Below are positions 27,531-34,852 of a stretch of DNA of 64,000 bases, piece after piece. The stretch is from OMII01 sp947467385. Lineage in GTDB: Bacteria; Bdellovibrionota_C; UBA2361; OMII01. Each line of letters begins with the position of its first letter. Position 1 is the first letter of the stretch. Made by a program: the position numbers and the translations under genes. The DNA is taken from NCBI GenBank assembly GCA_044360075.1, contig JBIKLA010000007.1, positions 1 through 64,000 on the forward strand, given 5' to 3'. The notes under the pieces are model-generated. The model worked only from the letters and a program-made list of their open reading frames with translations. It ran no database searches and was not told the DNA's origin.

Positions 27531-28799
27531 TTACCGAATGTGACCGAGCGCAGCCTTGGCTTCGCGGGGCAGGGCGATCCAGGCGCGACGTGAGATGCGG
27601 TCATCCGAGACCATGGCTTTAAACATCGGATCGGCCTCCGCCAGGGTCATGACCCGGCCGTCGTCGAGCTGGACGAGCATCGACTGGCGCGTGTCGCCCG
27701 AGTGCACATCTGCTGTTGATATCTCGTGCAGGTAGTAGCGCGGATCGAGCCCCAGCTTCTCAAGTGCGGCTGTCGCCGATGCCATGAGCGACTCCATCGT
27801 CAGGCCGCTTGAGCACCGAATCGTTTTGAAAAGCCTTCGGTGCAGGAGGCGATCGCACAGGTCGCTAAGCACTGCGTCGTTTCCAGCAGCCCATCGTGAG
27901 ATGTGGTAGCGCCACCACGACTCTCTCATCTGGAAGATGTTCTCAAGCGCCAGGTCCTCCGCCTTGTGCGCGGCAAGCGCATGCTGCATCGCATCGTCGG
28001 CGAACGGAACCTTGGTGCCAAGGTCGCGCGCTCGCTGGATGATCGCCTTATTAATCATGTCTGACGCGAGCAGGACGCGGTGCTGGTAGATCTGCCGGTA
28101 CATGGCGTGGCGCGAAACCATAAAATGCATCATCGCGTCGAGCCTGTTCTCCATGAGCGCCAGGTGCTTGCCCGCCGTCAGGATCATCGAGTCGACGAGC
28201 GCCGGAATGTTGTACTTGCCGTAGCTCACCCCGGCCAAAACACTGTCGACCGTCGACCAGTTGCCCCGGTCAACGTTCCAGCCGCCGCCCGAGAGGATCT
28301 CCCATGTCCACGCTGGAACCTCAGGCGTCTCGCCAAGGATAGCCGTCACCTGCGCCCGCAGCGTGGGCGAGTACCCGTCGAGCAGACCCACTATCTCTGG
28401 ATCGTTATTGATGACGAGCTCTGCAATCTCCTCGTGCGAATCGGGCTGTCCGGGAAACCATGCCTTAAACGCAGTGTGCGAGCCAGGCGCGAGGTGCCCC
28501 ACATCGTGCAGAAGGGCCGCCACGAGAATCGGGGCGCGGAACGTGGCAACATCATCCGGAAAGCTGCGCTCGAGCTTCTCAAGGACGAGCTTTGCCAGGT
28601 ACGCGACCCCGAGGCAGTGCCCGAAGCGCGAGTGCTCCGAAAACATGTACACGAGCCGAGTGTTGGCCGTTTGGCTTATGTCGCGCAGGCGCTGAAACCA
28701 GCGCGAGTCAATCAGCGAGAGGATGAGCCGCTCGGCCGGATCTTCCGGCGAGAAAGAGACGGACTGATGGACGACGTCTGCAAATGTTATGTCGCTCAT
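27531..28799 (-). CDS. HD-domain phosphohydrolase
   Basis: A 422-residue protein of the HD superfamily close to dNTP triphosphohydrolase-like YwfO/YdhJ proteins. Metal-binding residues are visible: His in SRFGHCLGVAYLAK and the HD pair in LVAALLHDVGHLAPGSH near residues 95-105. The rest is all-helical as in the family. The likely activity is hydrolysis of a nucleotide phosphate, possibly dNTP or a signalling nucleotide; substrate unknown. Its ATG overlaps the stop of the upstream gene by four bases, so expression is coupled to the RibB/RibA-like protein. Confidence 0.88.
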   Translation of the reverse strand: MSDITFADVVHQSVSFSPEDPAERLILSLIDSRWFQRLRDISQTANTRLVYMFSEHSRFGHCLGVAYLAKLVLEKLERSFPDDVATFRAPILVAALLHDVGHLAPGSHTAFKAWFPGQPDSHEEIAELVINNDPEIVGLLDGYSPTLRAQVTAILGETPEVPAWTWEILSGGGWNVDRGNWSTVDSVLAGVSYGKYNIPALVDSMILTAGKHLALMENRLDAMMHFMVSRHAMYRQIYQHRVLLASDMINKAIIQRARDLGTKVPFADDAMQHALAAHKAEDLALENIFQMRESWWRYHISRWAAGNDAVLSDLCDRLLHRRLFKTIRCSSGLTMESLMASATAALEKLGLDPRYYLHEISTADVHSGDTRQSMLVQLDDGRVMTLAEADPMFKAMVSDDRISRRAWIALPREAKAALGHIR

Positions 28800-29938
28800 G
28801 GCGTATTCCTTATCGATACTTCTACCTCAGGAATCGGGTGCTGCGAAGAGATTGTAATGCCGAAGCTCTCCAGGCCAGCCATCGAGCGCGGCGTCGCCGA
28901 GAGGATCTCTATCTTTGAGACGCCCAGGTCCCTTAAGATCTGCGCCCCAACGCCGTACTCCCGCATCATTGATGGGGACCGGGACTGGGGGCCGTCCGCA
29001 GAGAGGCTTTGAATCGCCCCATGCTTGTCGTCAATAAACGGCCGGCGCAGGTAGAGCAGCACACCCGCCCCCCGGTCACCAATTGCTTTTAGTGACGCAT
29101 GGAGCGTCGCGCGAGAATTTGGACCGTGGCCACCGAACACGTCAGTGACAGTGCTCTCGGACTGAACCCGCACGAGCACCGTTTCGTGCTGGGAGACGTC
29201 TCCCTTTACGAGAGCGATGTGCTCGACATCATGAATGCGCGAGCGGTACACGATGCCACGAACGTCTCCCGCAAAGCGGGTGGGGATAATCGCCTCAGCC
29301 ACTCTCGCGACGAGCGGCTCACGCTGCAGGCGATGCGAGATGAGCTCGGAGAGGAATGCGATCGGAAGATTCTCCTGCCGGGCAAGCTCCTGCGCATTCT
29401 CAAGCGGCGAGATAGATCCAGAGCGGTCAAGCAGGTCTATGAAGAGAGCCGCATCCGGGAATCCCGCCATCCGCACGAGGTCTAGGGAACCCTCGGGTAT
29501 GGCAGCCTTGACCAGAACGCCTCCCTCGCGCGTTTCCGCCGGAAAGATGTGCCCGGGCTTCACGAGATCTCGCGGATGAGGCTGCGTGCCACCCAGCACC
29601 CGAATCGTGGCAGCGCGGTCAGATGCGCTGATTCCGGTTGAGATGCCCTCGCGTGCCTCCACGGAGGTGAGCAACTTCATCGTCGACGCCGGGTCGGGTA
29701 CTGCCGCCGGCGCCGCTAATGGGCGCGCCATGGAGGAAAGCATGAAGGCATTCGCCCGTTCAGGAGAGATGGCAACGAACGTGAGACCTCCGGTGATTCC
29801 AAGGGCCCGATTTACGAGCGCAGGCGAGATGTCGTGCGCAGGCGCGATCAGGGCGCACCTTGGCGAACCGATGTCGTCAACAAGGATGCCGAGGCGGGAG
29901 GAGGAGAACTGCTCTAGAAAGGCCGGGATCGGCGCCAT
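28796..29938 (-). CDS. RibB-RibA-like fusion with both active sites lost
   Basis: A 380-residue homologue of bifunctional DHBP synthase/GTP cyclohydrolase II. The RibB half is recognisable by STGISASDRAATIR (100-113) and KPGHIFP (127-133); the RibA half by REYGVGAQILRDLGV (326-340) and GLESFG. However, the RibB metal-binding loop DDEDRENEGD reads DDIGSPRCAL (21-30), and the RibA zinc cysteines (SEC...RCDC) read SES...GPNS (260-275) with no cysteine left; the QEGRGIGL loop is also gone. RibBX proteins with a dead RibA half are known in Proteobacteria, but here both halves look inactive. It probably binds a related ligand or partner. First gene of an operon with HD and Usp genes. Confidence 0.85.
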   Translation of the reverse strand: MAPIPAFLEQFSSSRLGILVDDIGSPRCALIAPAHDISPALVNRALGITGGLTFVAISPERANAFMLSSMARPLAAPAAVPDPASTMKLLTSVEAREGISTGISASDRAATIRVLGGTQPHPRDLVKPGHIFPAETREGGVLVKAAIPEGSLDLVRMAGFPDAALFIDLLDRSGSISPLENAQELARQENLPIAFLSELISHRLQREPLVARVAEAIIPTRFAGDVRGIVYRSRIHDVEHIALVKGDVSQHETVLVRVQSESTVTDVFGGHGPNSRATLHASLKAIGDRGAGVLLYLRRPFIDDKHGAIQSLSADGPQSRSPSMMREYGVGAQILRDLGVSKIEILSATPRSMAGLESFGITISSQHPIPEVEVSIRNTP

Positions 29939-30167
29939 TAAGCGATTACACCAAACTTTTTCAAGCGTGTCACGGAAGCCTTGCGGCCCGGCCTCAGAGC
30001 CGGGAATGAAAACCTCGGAGGCATGGCTACCAGGCTAATGCCTTGATTTAATTGGGCCAAACATCCCGGTGAGATAGTGTTTAAGCTTCTCCGCCGAGGT
30101 GTCGAAGATACTCTTAGGCCAAGGAAGTCCTCACCAAGTAGTTCTTGTAGTTCTTAGTGGTGCAAAC

Positions 30168-30671
30168 ATGGAAACGGAAGTTATTGAATTAGACCTCTCC
30201 ACCCAAGAAGGAATGGAGAAAGCGATTGTTCGGGCGCGCCGCACGGCTTTTGTCGCGCGTTTTGTCGTGCTTCGCGAGTCGAAGCGCACACGGGCGCATC
30301 GCTCGATCGAGATGATGAAATGGGACGACCTAACTACCGTAGAGGAGTTGGCCGCCCGCTTCCGTGCCGCGTTTGTGGAAAACGGGGATAATCTGGGGCC
30401 CGTCGACAGGGACCTCAGGAGGGCGATGGCGCACTCGTTCCGGTCGCTCAAGTTCTTCGTCGAGGAGTATTCACTCAGGGCAACCGGCAACTTCATTGAT
30501 GCGCTCGAAGACTACGCGCGCTCGAATGAGCTGCTGTTCGTTGGTGATGATCACCCCAAGCCGGGCGGCTGGAGGCTGCCTATGGAGCTTCGCAAGCTCA
30601 AGAGACAGCTTGAGGCGCCCGAAGAGAAGAAGGGGGCGAAGAAGCAAAAACTTGCTGCCCATCCCACGTAG
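30168..30671 (+). CDS. Hypothetical protein, charged, 167 residues
   Basis: Start ATG 30168 (METEVIELDLSTQEG) is preferred; the frame opens at 30099 but the extra 23 residues look non-native. The protein is soluble, mainly helical and highly charged, ending in a Lys-rich tail EEKKGAKKQKLAAHPT that could bind nucleic acid. It is followed by a strong intrinsic terminator, which supports it being a real single-gene transcript. No family recognised. Confidence 0.65.
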   Translation: METEVIELDLSTQEGMEKAIVRARRTAFVARFVVLRESKRTRAHRSIEMMKWDDLTTVEELAARFRAAFVENGDNLGPVDRDLRRAMAHSFRSLKFFVEEYSLRATGNFIDALEDYARSNELLFVGDDHPKPGGWRLPMELRKLKRQLEAPEEKKGAKKQKLAAHPT

Positions 30672-30695
30672 GGTCTTCTCAACGGTCGCAACGTT

Positions 30696-30725
30696 AAAGG
30701 GAGAGCAAAGCTCTCCCTTTTTTTT
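30696..30725 (+). terminator. Rho-independent terminator
   Basis: Perfect stem GGGAGAGC (30699-30706) / GCTCTCCC (30710-30717) with loop AAA, extended by flanking A/T pairs and followed by eight T residues (30718-30725). It lies 25 bases after the stop of the plus-strand gene ending at 30671. Confidence 0.93.
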
Positions 30726-30758
30726 GGCTATGTTTTGCAGCCCTATGTTTTTGACGAC

Positions 30759-30917
30759 CTAGAACAGCGCGTAGATGAAGGGCGACAGTGACGAACCGCT
30801 GGATGCCACGAGCAGAAGCCCGATCAGCAGGAACACCACTACCATAGGCGCCAGCCACCATGCCTTTCTCTCCAAGAGGAGCTGAAAGATCTGCTTAACA
30901 GTATTTGATTTGCTCAT
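30759..30917 (-). CDS. DUF5989-like small membrane protein, 52 residues
   Basis: A 52-residue protein with a soluble amphipathic start MSKSNTVKQIFQLLLERKAWW and one membrane helix (LAPMVVVFLLIGLLLVA), ending SSGSSLSPFIYALF. The pattern KxWWLxP, hydrophobic run, then SPFIYxLF matches small DUF5989 proteins, often found beside SxtJ-type membrane proteins and carbamoyltransferases in other genomes; those partners are absent here. AAGGGA six bases before ATG 30917 supports translation. It lies 38 bases downstream of the MerR-like gene on the same strand. Confidence 0.8.
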   Translation of the reverse strand: MSKSNTVKQIFQLLLERKAWWLAPMVVVFLLIGLLLVASSGSSLSPFIYALF

Positions 30918-30955
30918 TGTCTATCCCTTTCGCTGGAAGGCTACAGCAAGGACCG

Positions 30956-31468
30956 CTATGCGGCGACCCTGCCCTGGTCCTCTTCGTGATCCGGCTCTGG
31001 AGAAAGCTCCCCGATAATCCTGTCGACCTCCTCGATGAGCGAGCCGATTGCGTAGGCCCACACATACTGCCCTGCCTTCTTCCCGGTCAAGACCTCCGCG
31101 ATCTCGCCCTTGTCCTGGATTCGGTGCTTGGTGAAGAGCTGCTTGCCATCCGTCAGCAGCACCATGTCACTCGGATTCTTGTGAAGCTTCGGAAGGCGCT
31201 TGCGAAGGTAATCAATGCCACGGCGGAATCGGTTTACCGGTAGCCCCTCGCGCTTCATGCGGAACAGCCAGCACAACAGGATCAGGTCTGGGTAAGAGTA
31301 TTTCTGCCGGCCGCGACTCTTGGACTTGCCCGAAGTCGGGACGAGGTTGGTGCGCGCATAGTAGTTCAGCAGGGCGAGCCCGATTTTTTCTTCGCCGCCC
31401 GTAAGCGTACGGAGGATCGCCTGCACCTGTTTGGCAGTAAACTCTCTGTCCAAAATGTGAACACTCAT
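30956..31468 (-). CDS. MerR-like winged-helix regulator
   Basis: A 170-residue protein with a MerR-type DNA-binding region: LLNYYARTNLVPTSGKSKSRGRQKYSYPDLILLCWLFRMKREGLPVNRFRRGIDYLRK (in outline residues 35-95), with the Tyr-Tyr-x-Arg and Lys-Tyr-Ser-Tyr motifs typical of helix-turn-helix plus wing. The C-terminal part (95-170) is a short sensing or dimerisation region without recognised ligand residues. Start 31468 is set by GGAG seven bases upstream. Two GTTGTAGT repeats just upstream may be its own operator. It probably controls the DUF5989 gene with which it is paired. Confidence 0.8.
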   Translation of the reverse strand: MSVHILDREFTAKQVQAILRTLTGGEEKIGLALLNYYARTNLVPTSGKSKSRGRQKYSYPDLILLCWLFRMKREGLPVNRFRRGIDYLRKRLPKLHKNPSDMVLLTDGKQLFTKHRIQDKGEIAEVLTGKKAGQYVWAYAIGSLIEEVDRIIGELSPEPDHEEDQGRVAA

Positions 31469-31492
31469 GCGGAGGCTCCTGAACGGCCGGTC

Positions 31493-31523
31493 ACTACAAC
31501 TGGACTGCACATGTTACTACAAC
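31493..31523 (-). promoter_or_regulatory. Tandem GTTGTAGT repeats upstream of regulator gene
   Basis: Read on the minus strand, GTTGTAGT occurs at 31523-31516 and again at 31500-31493, 23 bases apart (about two helical turns) and 25-55 bases upstream of the MerR-like gene start. Spacing and position fit an autoregulatory operator. Sequence observation only. Confidence 0.4.
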
Positions 31524-31652
31524 CATCTTTAAGCAACGGTACAGTGCGCTTGCAGCTCATGTCAATCAGCCTTGTGCGGTCGGCGCGCGGTTCAGGCGCG
31601 AAAAGGGAAATAGTTTCGATAGGCTGAGGCTAAAATGGCGTACGCTTGCGGA

Positions 31653-32489
31653 TTACGAGGGTGGTGCTACCGGAACGAGCCCCACGACCACCGGAACATC
31701 GTCCGTGCCCGGGAAGTTCTCTTCGCGAGTTGCGCCCGTGTGTCCCGGGATGCTGCCGGAGATATAGAACTGGGAGGATCCTCCGCCGTCAAAGTTGAGG
31801 GCCTCAGCGCACTGCACGGAGGGCGACAGCAGTAGTCGCTGAAGCAGGGGCAGGGAAGCACCAAAAACCCCCGAGGTGACCCGGTACAGCACCACTCGCC
31901 CATTCCGGTCGAGGCACACTCCAGAGAGGTTGGTCCTGAACGATGATTCCTTGAGCCCCGGAACGATCGTAGACTCCGAAATGACACGCGGCCCGGCCTG
32001 CGTCGCCTCAACCACGCCGACCGGAGAGAACGCATCCCGGTGCGCAAGCCCCACAGATTTCGGCGTGACGAAGAGCACGCCGGTGAGCGTTCCTCCCCCC
32101 TTGTGTATCTTCTGGTGCACGATGCCGCGGCTAATAACGAGGCCGAGCGCCTTGCCCTGTTCATCGAAGAAATTTGAGTTGACGCACGCTGTCGCGCCAG
32201 CGGCCCGGCACAGCGCGCGCACCGGCGCGCGTTTCCATCCAAAGTCGGAAGCCTTAATGACCTGAAGCTTGAAGCGCGAGAGGGACGATCGCACCATGAC
32301 GACCGACGACGAGAATAGCGAGTCGGGATTGAGGCTGGTATTCGCCTGCTCGATGTCGGGCCCGAGCGGCTGCCACGACACCGTCGGGTCGCCCTCTGCG
32401 GCGGTGCCATGTGCAGTAGCCAGGACTGCTGCGACAGTTGCGCAGGCCTTTGAAATGCTACCTGCGATCCTCATCAGCGTCCTGTTCAT
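31653..32489 (-). CDS. Exported phosphodiester glycosidase-family protein
   Basis: About 278 residues with a signal peptide (MNRTLMRIAGSISKACATVAAVLATAHGTAA). The mature part carries the NAGPA/phosphodiester glycosidase signatures: NSNFFDEQGKALGLVISRG, GPRVI and the diagnostic NFDGGGSSQFY near the C-terminus. Family members cleave sugar-phosphodiester bonds such as those on wall teichoic acids, exopolysaccharide or lysosomal tags; the substrate here is unknown but should be extracytoplasmic. Start 32489 lies just after the nuoF stop; ATG 32477 is an alternative with AGGA at good spacing. Longer in-frame starts would overlap nuoF and are rejected. Confidence 0.85.
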   Translation of the reverse strand: MNRTLMRIAGSISKACATVAAVLATAHGTAAEGDPTVSWQPLGPDIEQANTSLNPDSLFSSSVVMVRSSLSRFKLQVIKASDFGWKRAPVRALCRAAGATACVNSNFFDEQGKALGLVISRGIVHQKIHKGGGTLTGVLFVTPKSVGLAHRDAFSPVGVVEATQAGPRVISESTIVPGLKESSFRTNLSGVCLDRNGRVVLYRVTSGVFGASLPLLQRLLLSPSVQCAEALNFDGGGSSQFYISGSIPGHTGATREENFPGTDDVPVVVGLVPVAPPS

Positions 32490-32500
32490 GGCGCGTGCGC

Positions 32501-33862
32501 TTAGTGGTGCGCACCGAAACTTGCGTTTAACGGCTCTCCGCTTCTGACCGTCCCCTGCAGGGACTCGAGTATCCGCTGACGGAACTCGTCTTTGAACTTC
32601 GTGATAAAGCTGCGCACCGGCATGGCGATTGAGTCCCCAAGAGCGCAGATGGTGTGGCCCTGAATCTGGTTGCAAATCGTTTCGAGCAGCTCAAGGTCAC
32701 CCGGCAGCGCTTCTCCCCGGCTCATGCGCTGAAGGATCTTCTCTGCCCAGTGGCCTCCCTCGCGGCACGGCGTGCACTGGCCGCAAGACTCATGCGCGTA
32801 AAAGTGCGCAAGGTTCAGGATAGCGTCAACCATGTCGACCGAGTCGTCCATAATAATCACGCCCCCGGAGCCCAAGAGAGATCCAAGCTTGACCCACCCC
32901 TCGTAGTCCATCGTTGCGTCCACGACGTCCTCAGCCCGCAGCACCGGCATCGACGAGCCGCCCGGGATCACCGCCTTGAGCTTCCTGCCATTCCGAACTC
33001 CGCCGCACTCTTCCTCAAGGAAGCGCATGAACGGGTATCCCATCTCGATCTCGTACACGCCCGGCTTGTTGACATGACCCGAGACCGAGACGAGCTTTGT
33101 GCCCTTCGACTTCTCGGTGCCAATCGCCGCATACGCGTCGCCTCCATTGTTCATGATCCACGGCACCGCCGCATACGTCTCGACGTTGTTGAGCACCGTC
33201 GGAGAGTAGTAGAGCCCCAGCGTCGCCGGAAAGTAGGGCGGCTTAAGGCGCGGCTGGCCCTTTTTGCCCTCAAGAGACTCGATGAGGCCCGTCTCCTCGC
33301 CACATATATAGGCACCCGCACCACGGTGAATGACCAGGTTCAGCGAGTAGCCGCTGCCAAAAATATTGTCTCCGAGGTAGCCCTTCGCGTAGCACTCGTC
33401 GACAGCCTTCTTGAGCTGCGCGTACGGGTACGCGTACTCGCCCCGGATGTAGACGCACATCCAATGGCTCTGGATAGCCCACGCCGCAACCATCATGCCT
33501 TCGATAATCGCGTGAGGGTTCCTCTCAAGCAGGAGGCGGTCCTTGAACGTTCCCGGCTCGCTCTCATCGGCGTTGCAGATGATGTAGGTAGGCTTGCCGG
33601 AGTTCCTCGGCACGAAGCTCCACTTCTGGCCGGCTGGGAATCCTGCCCCGCCTCGGCCCCTGATTGCCGATTTCTTTACCTCGTCGATAACCGCTAGCGG
33701 GTCCATGCCGAGGGACTTGCGAATCGCTGCGTACCCCCCGCGAGACTCATACCCCGAGAGGGTGTGCTGATCCGGTTGCTTGATGTGCTCCAGGAGGACT
33801 TGGCGGTGTTGGCCCACGTGTGACTCGCGAAAAGGGTCTGAAACTAAAGGCGCTCCACGCAC
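32501..33862 (-). CDS. nuoF: NADH dehydrogenase I subunit F (NuoF)
   Basis: Flavoprotein that takes electrons from NADH to FMN and the N3 iron-sulfur cluster of respiratory complex I (or a related NAD-linked formate dehydrogenase or hydrogenase). FMN/NADH site GRGGAGFPAG is at residues 69-78; the 4Fe-4S ligands are Cys360, Cys363, Cys366 (SCGQCTPC) and Cys406. 453 residues is typical. Start is a GTG at 33862. Remarkably, no nuoE, nuoG or other complex I gene is adjacent: upstream is a divergent gap and a lipoprotein, downstream a glycosidase-like gene. Confidence 0.95.
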   Translation of the reverse strand: MRGAPLVSDPFRESHVGQHRQVLLEHIKQPDQHTLSGYESRGGYAAIRKSLGMDPLAVIDEVKKSAIRGRGGAGFPAGQKWSFVPRNSGKPTYIICNADESEPGTFKDRLLLERNPHAIIEGMMVAAWAIQSHWMCVYIRGEYAYPYAQLKKAVDECYAKGYLGDNIFGSGYSLNLVIHRGAGAYICGEETGLIESLEGKKGQPRLKPPYFPATLGLYYSPTVLNNVETYAAVPWIMNNGGDAYAAIGTEKSKGTKLVSVSGHVNKPGVYEIEMGYPFMRFLEEECGGVRNGRKLKAVIPGGSSMPVLRAEDVVDATMDYEGWVKLGSLLGSGGVIIMDDSVDMVDAILNLAHFYAHESCGQCTPCREGGHWAEKILQRMSRGEALPGDLELLETICNQIQGHTICALGDSIAMPVRSFITKFKDEFRQRILESLQGTVRSGEPLNASFGAHH

Positions 33863-33960
33863 TCCCCTTACTATCGGAGGTGTGCGTTGGCCCTGGGCCT
33901 AACAATAGTAGAACCAACCCGCCGCCGCAATCAGGCCAGGAGGGGGCTGGGAAAGGAGAT

Positions 33961-34536
33961 TTAGTTGCCTATGACCGTTATTGAGGTCTCGGCCTGAGCG
34001 TTGAACTCAGGGTTCTCGATGTCAAACTCCGCGTCGTTTGACTGCTGCGGATCGTCGACGTCCGGGTCGACCTCAATCAGGCCGTCCGAAACGGCTGTTA
34101 CGCCCTCAAGTTGAATGGCAATGGTCCCAGTTTCACCGCTGTAGTCCTGGCCTCCTGTTGTGAATTGCGCCTGGGACAGGAAGAATACCAGGTAGCGATC
34201 GCCGTCCGAGGAGGTGTCGTTGATGGTGGGAGAGATGTCGGTGTCGTCGTCCGTCGTGAGGAGTATCGCCGAGGATCTCACGTATTTTAGCCCCTCCGGG
34301 AAGCGCACCTTCAGCATGACCCCGTTCTCGTGAACGTTCCACAGCTCAATCGAAACCTCGGTCCTGTCCCCAGAGTCGATGGTGCTCGGGGTCGTAGAGA
34401 TGCTTGCGTCCGCCGCACCCACAAATGTATCGCTGCTTCCTCCCCCTCCGCCGCACGCGGCCAAGGTTGTGCAGGCAGCCAAGGCGGCCATCGCCAGGCG
34501 GATAGGTAGCCGTGAAATGGAAGTTGTTGTCTTCAT
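33961..34536 (-). CDS. Putative lipoprotein with beta-rich domain
   Basis: Lipoprotein signal ending LAAC (residues 24-27 of the 34536 start) followed by GGGGGSSD linker and a 150-residue Thr/Ser/Asp-rich, beta-strand-like domain (VSIELWNVHENGVMLKVRFPEGLKYV...). The pattern resembles immunoglobulin-like or cohesin-like surface domains, but this is only a resemblance. ATG 34536 is preferred over a GTG at 34548. The same-strand nuoF gene follows after 98 bases; co-transcription is possible but functionally unexplained. Confidence 0.75.
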   Translation of the reverse strand: MKTTTSISRLPIRLAMAALAACTTLAACGGGGGSSDTFVGAADASISTTPSTIDSGDRTEVSIELWNVHENGVMLKVRFPEGLKYVRSSAILLTTDDDTDISPTINDTSSDGDRYLVFFLSQAQFTTGGQDYSGETGTIAIQLEGVTAVSDGLIEVDPDVDDPQQSNDAEFDIENPEFNAQAETSITVIGN

Positions 34537-34852
34537 AGAAGTGCGCACAGAAAAAGTGAGACCGTGCTTATCGGTATAAGGGGTTTAGGCTTTTTGCGCT
34601 AGCCATGAAACGGCACCGCGCGCTGCCGATAGGAGAGGCCGCCCCTGAAATCAGTGAGTGGTCGATTGGCAGTGCGGCTGCTAGGTTACACAGTACGGAA
34701 TAGAACGGATCGGTAACTTTGACTTCCTGCCCCCCCCGCCTGTATCTTTCGCTGGCTGAAGGGTGCGGGTAAATGGTTGCCTGCTCTCAGTATTTTTGGC
34801 TGCGCTCCTAGTAAAATTAAGGTGCGTGCGTTTACGTGTAGGTGTTGCGCCG
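34537..34852. other. Divergent intergenic region
   Basis: A 316-base gap between the minus-strand lipoprotein gene and the plus-strand glycosyltransferase-like gene; it must hold both promoters. It contains a run of nine C (around 34730) and short A/T-rich stretches near 34570 and 34810, but no promoter hexamer pair I can defend and no short gene. Confidence 0.4.
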
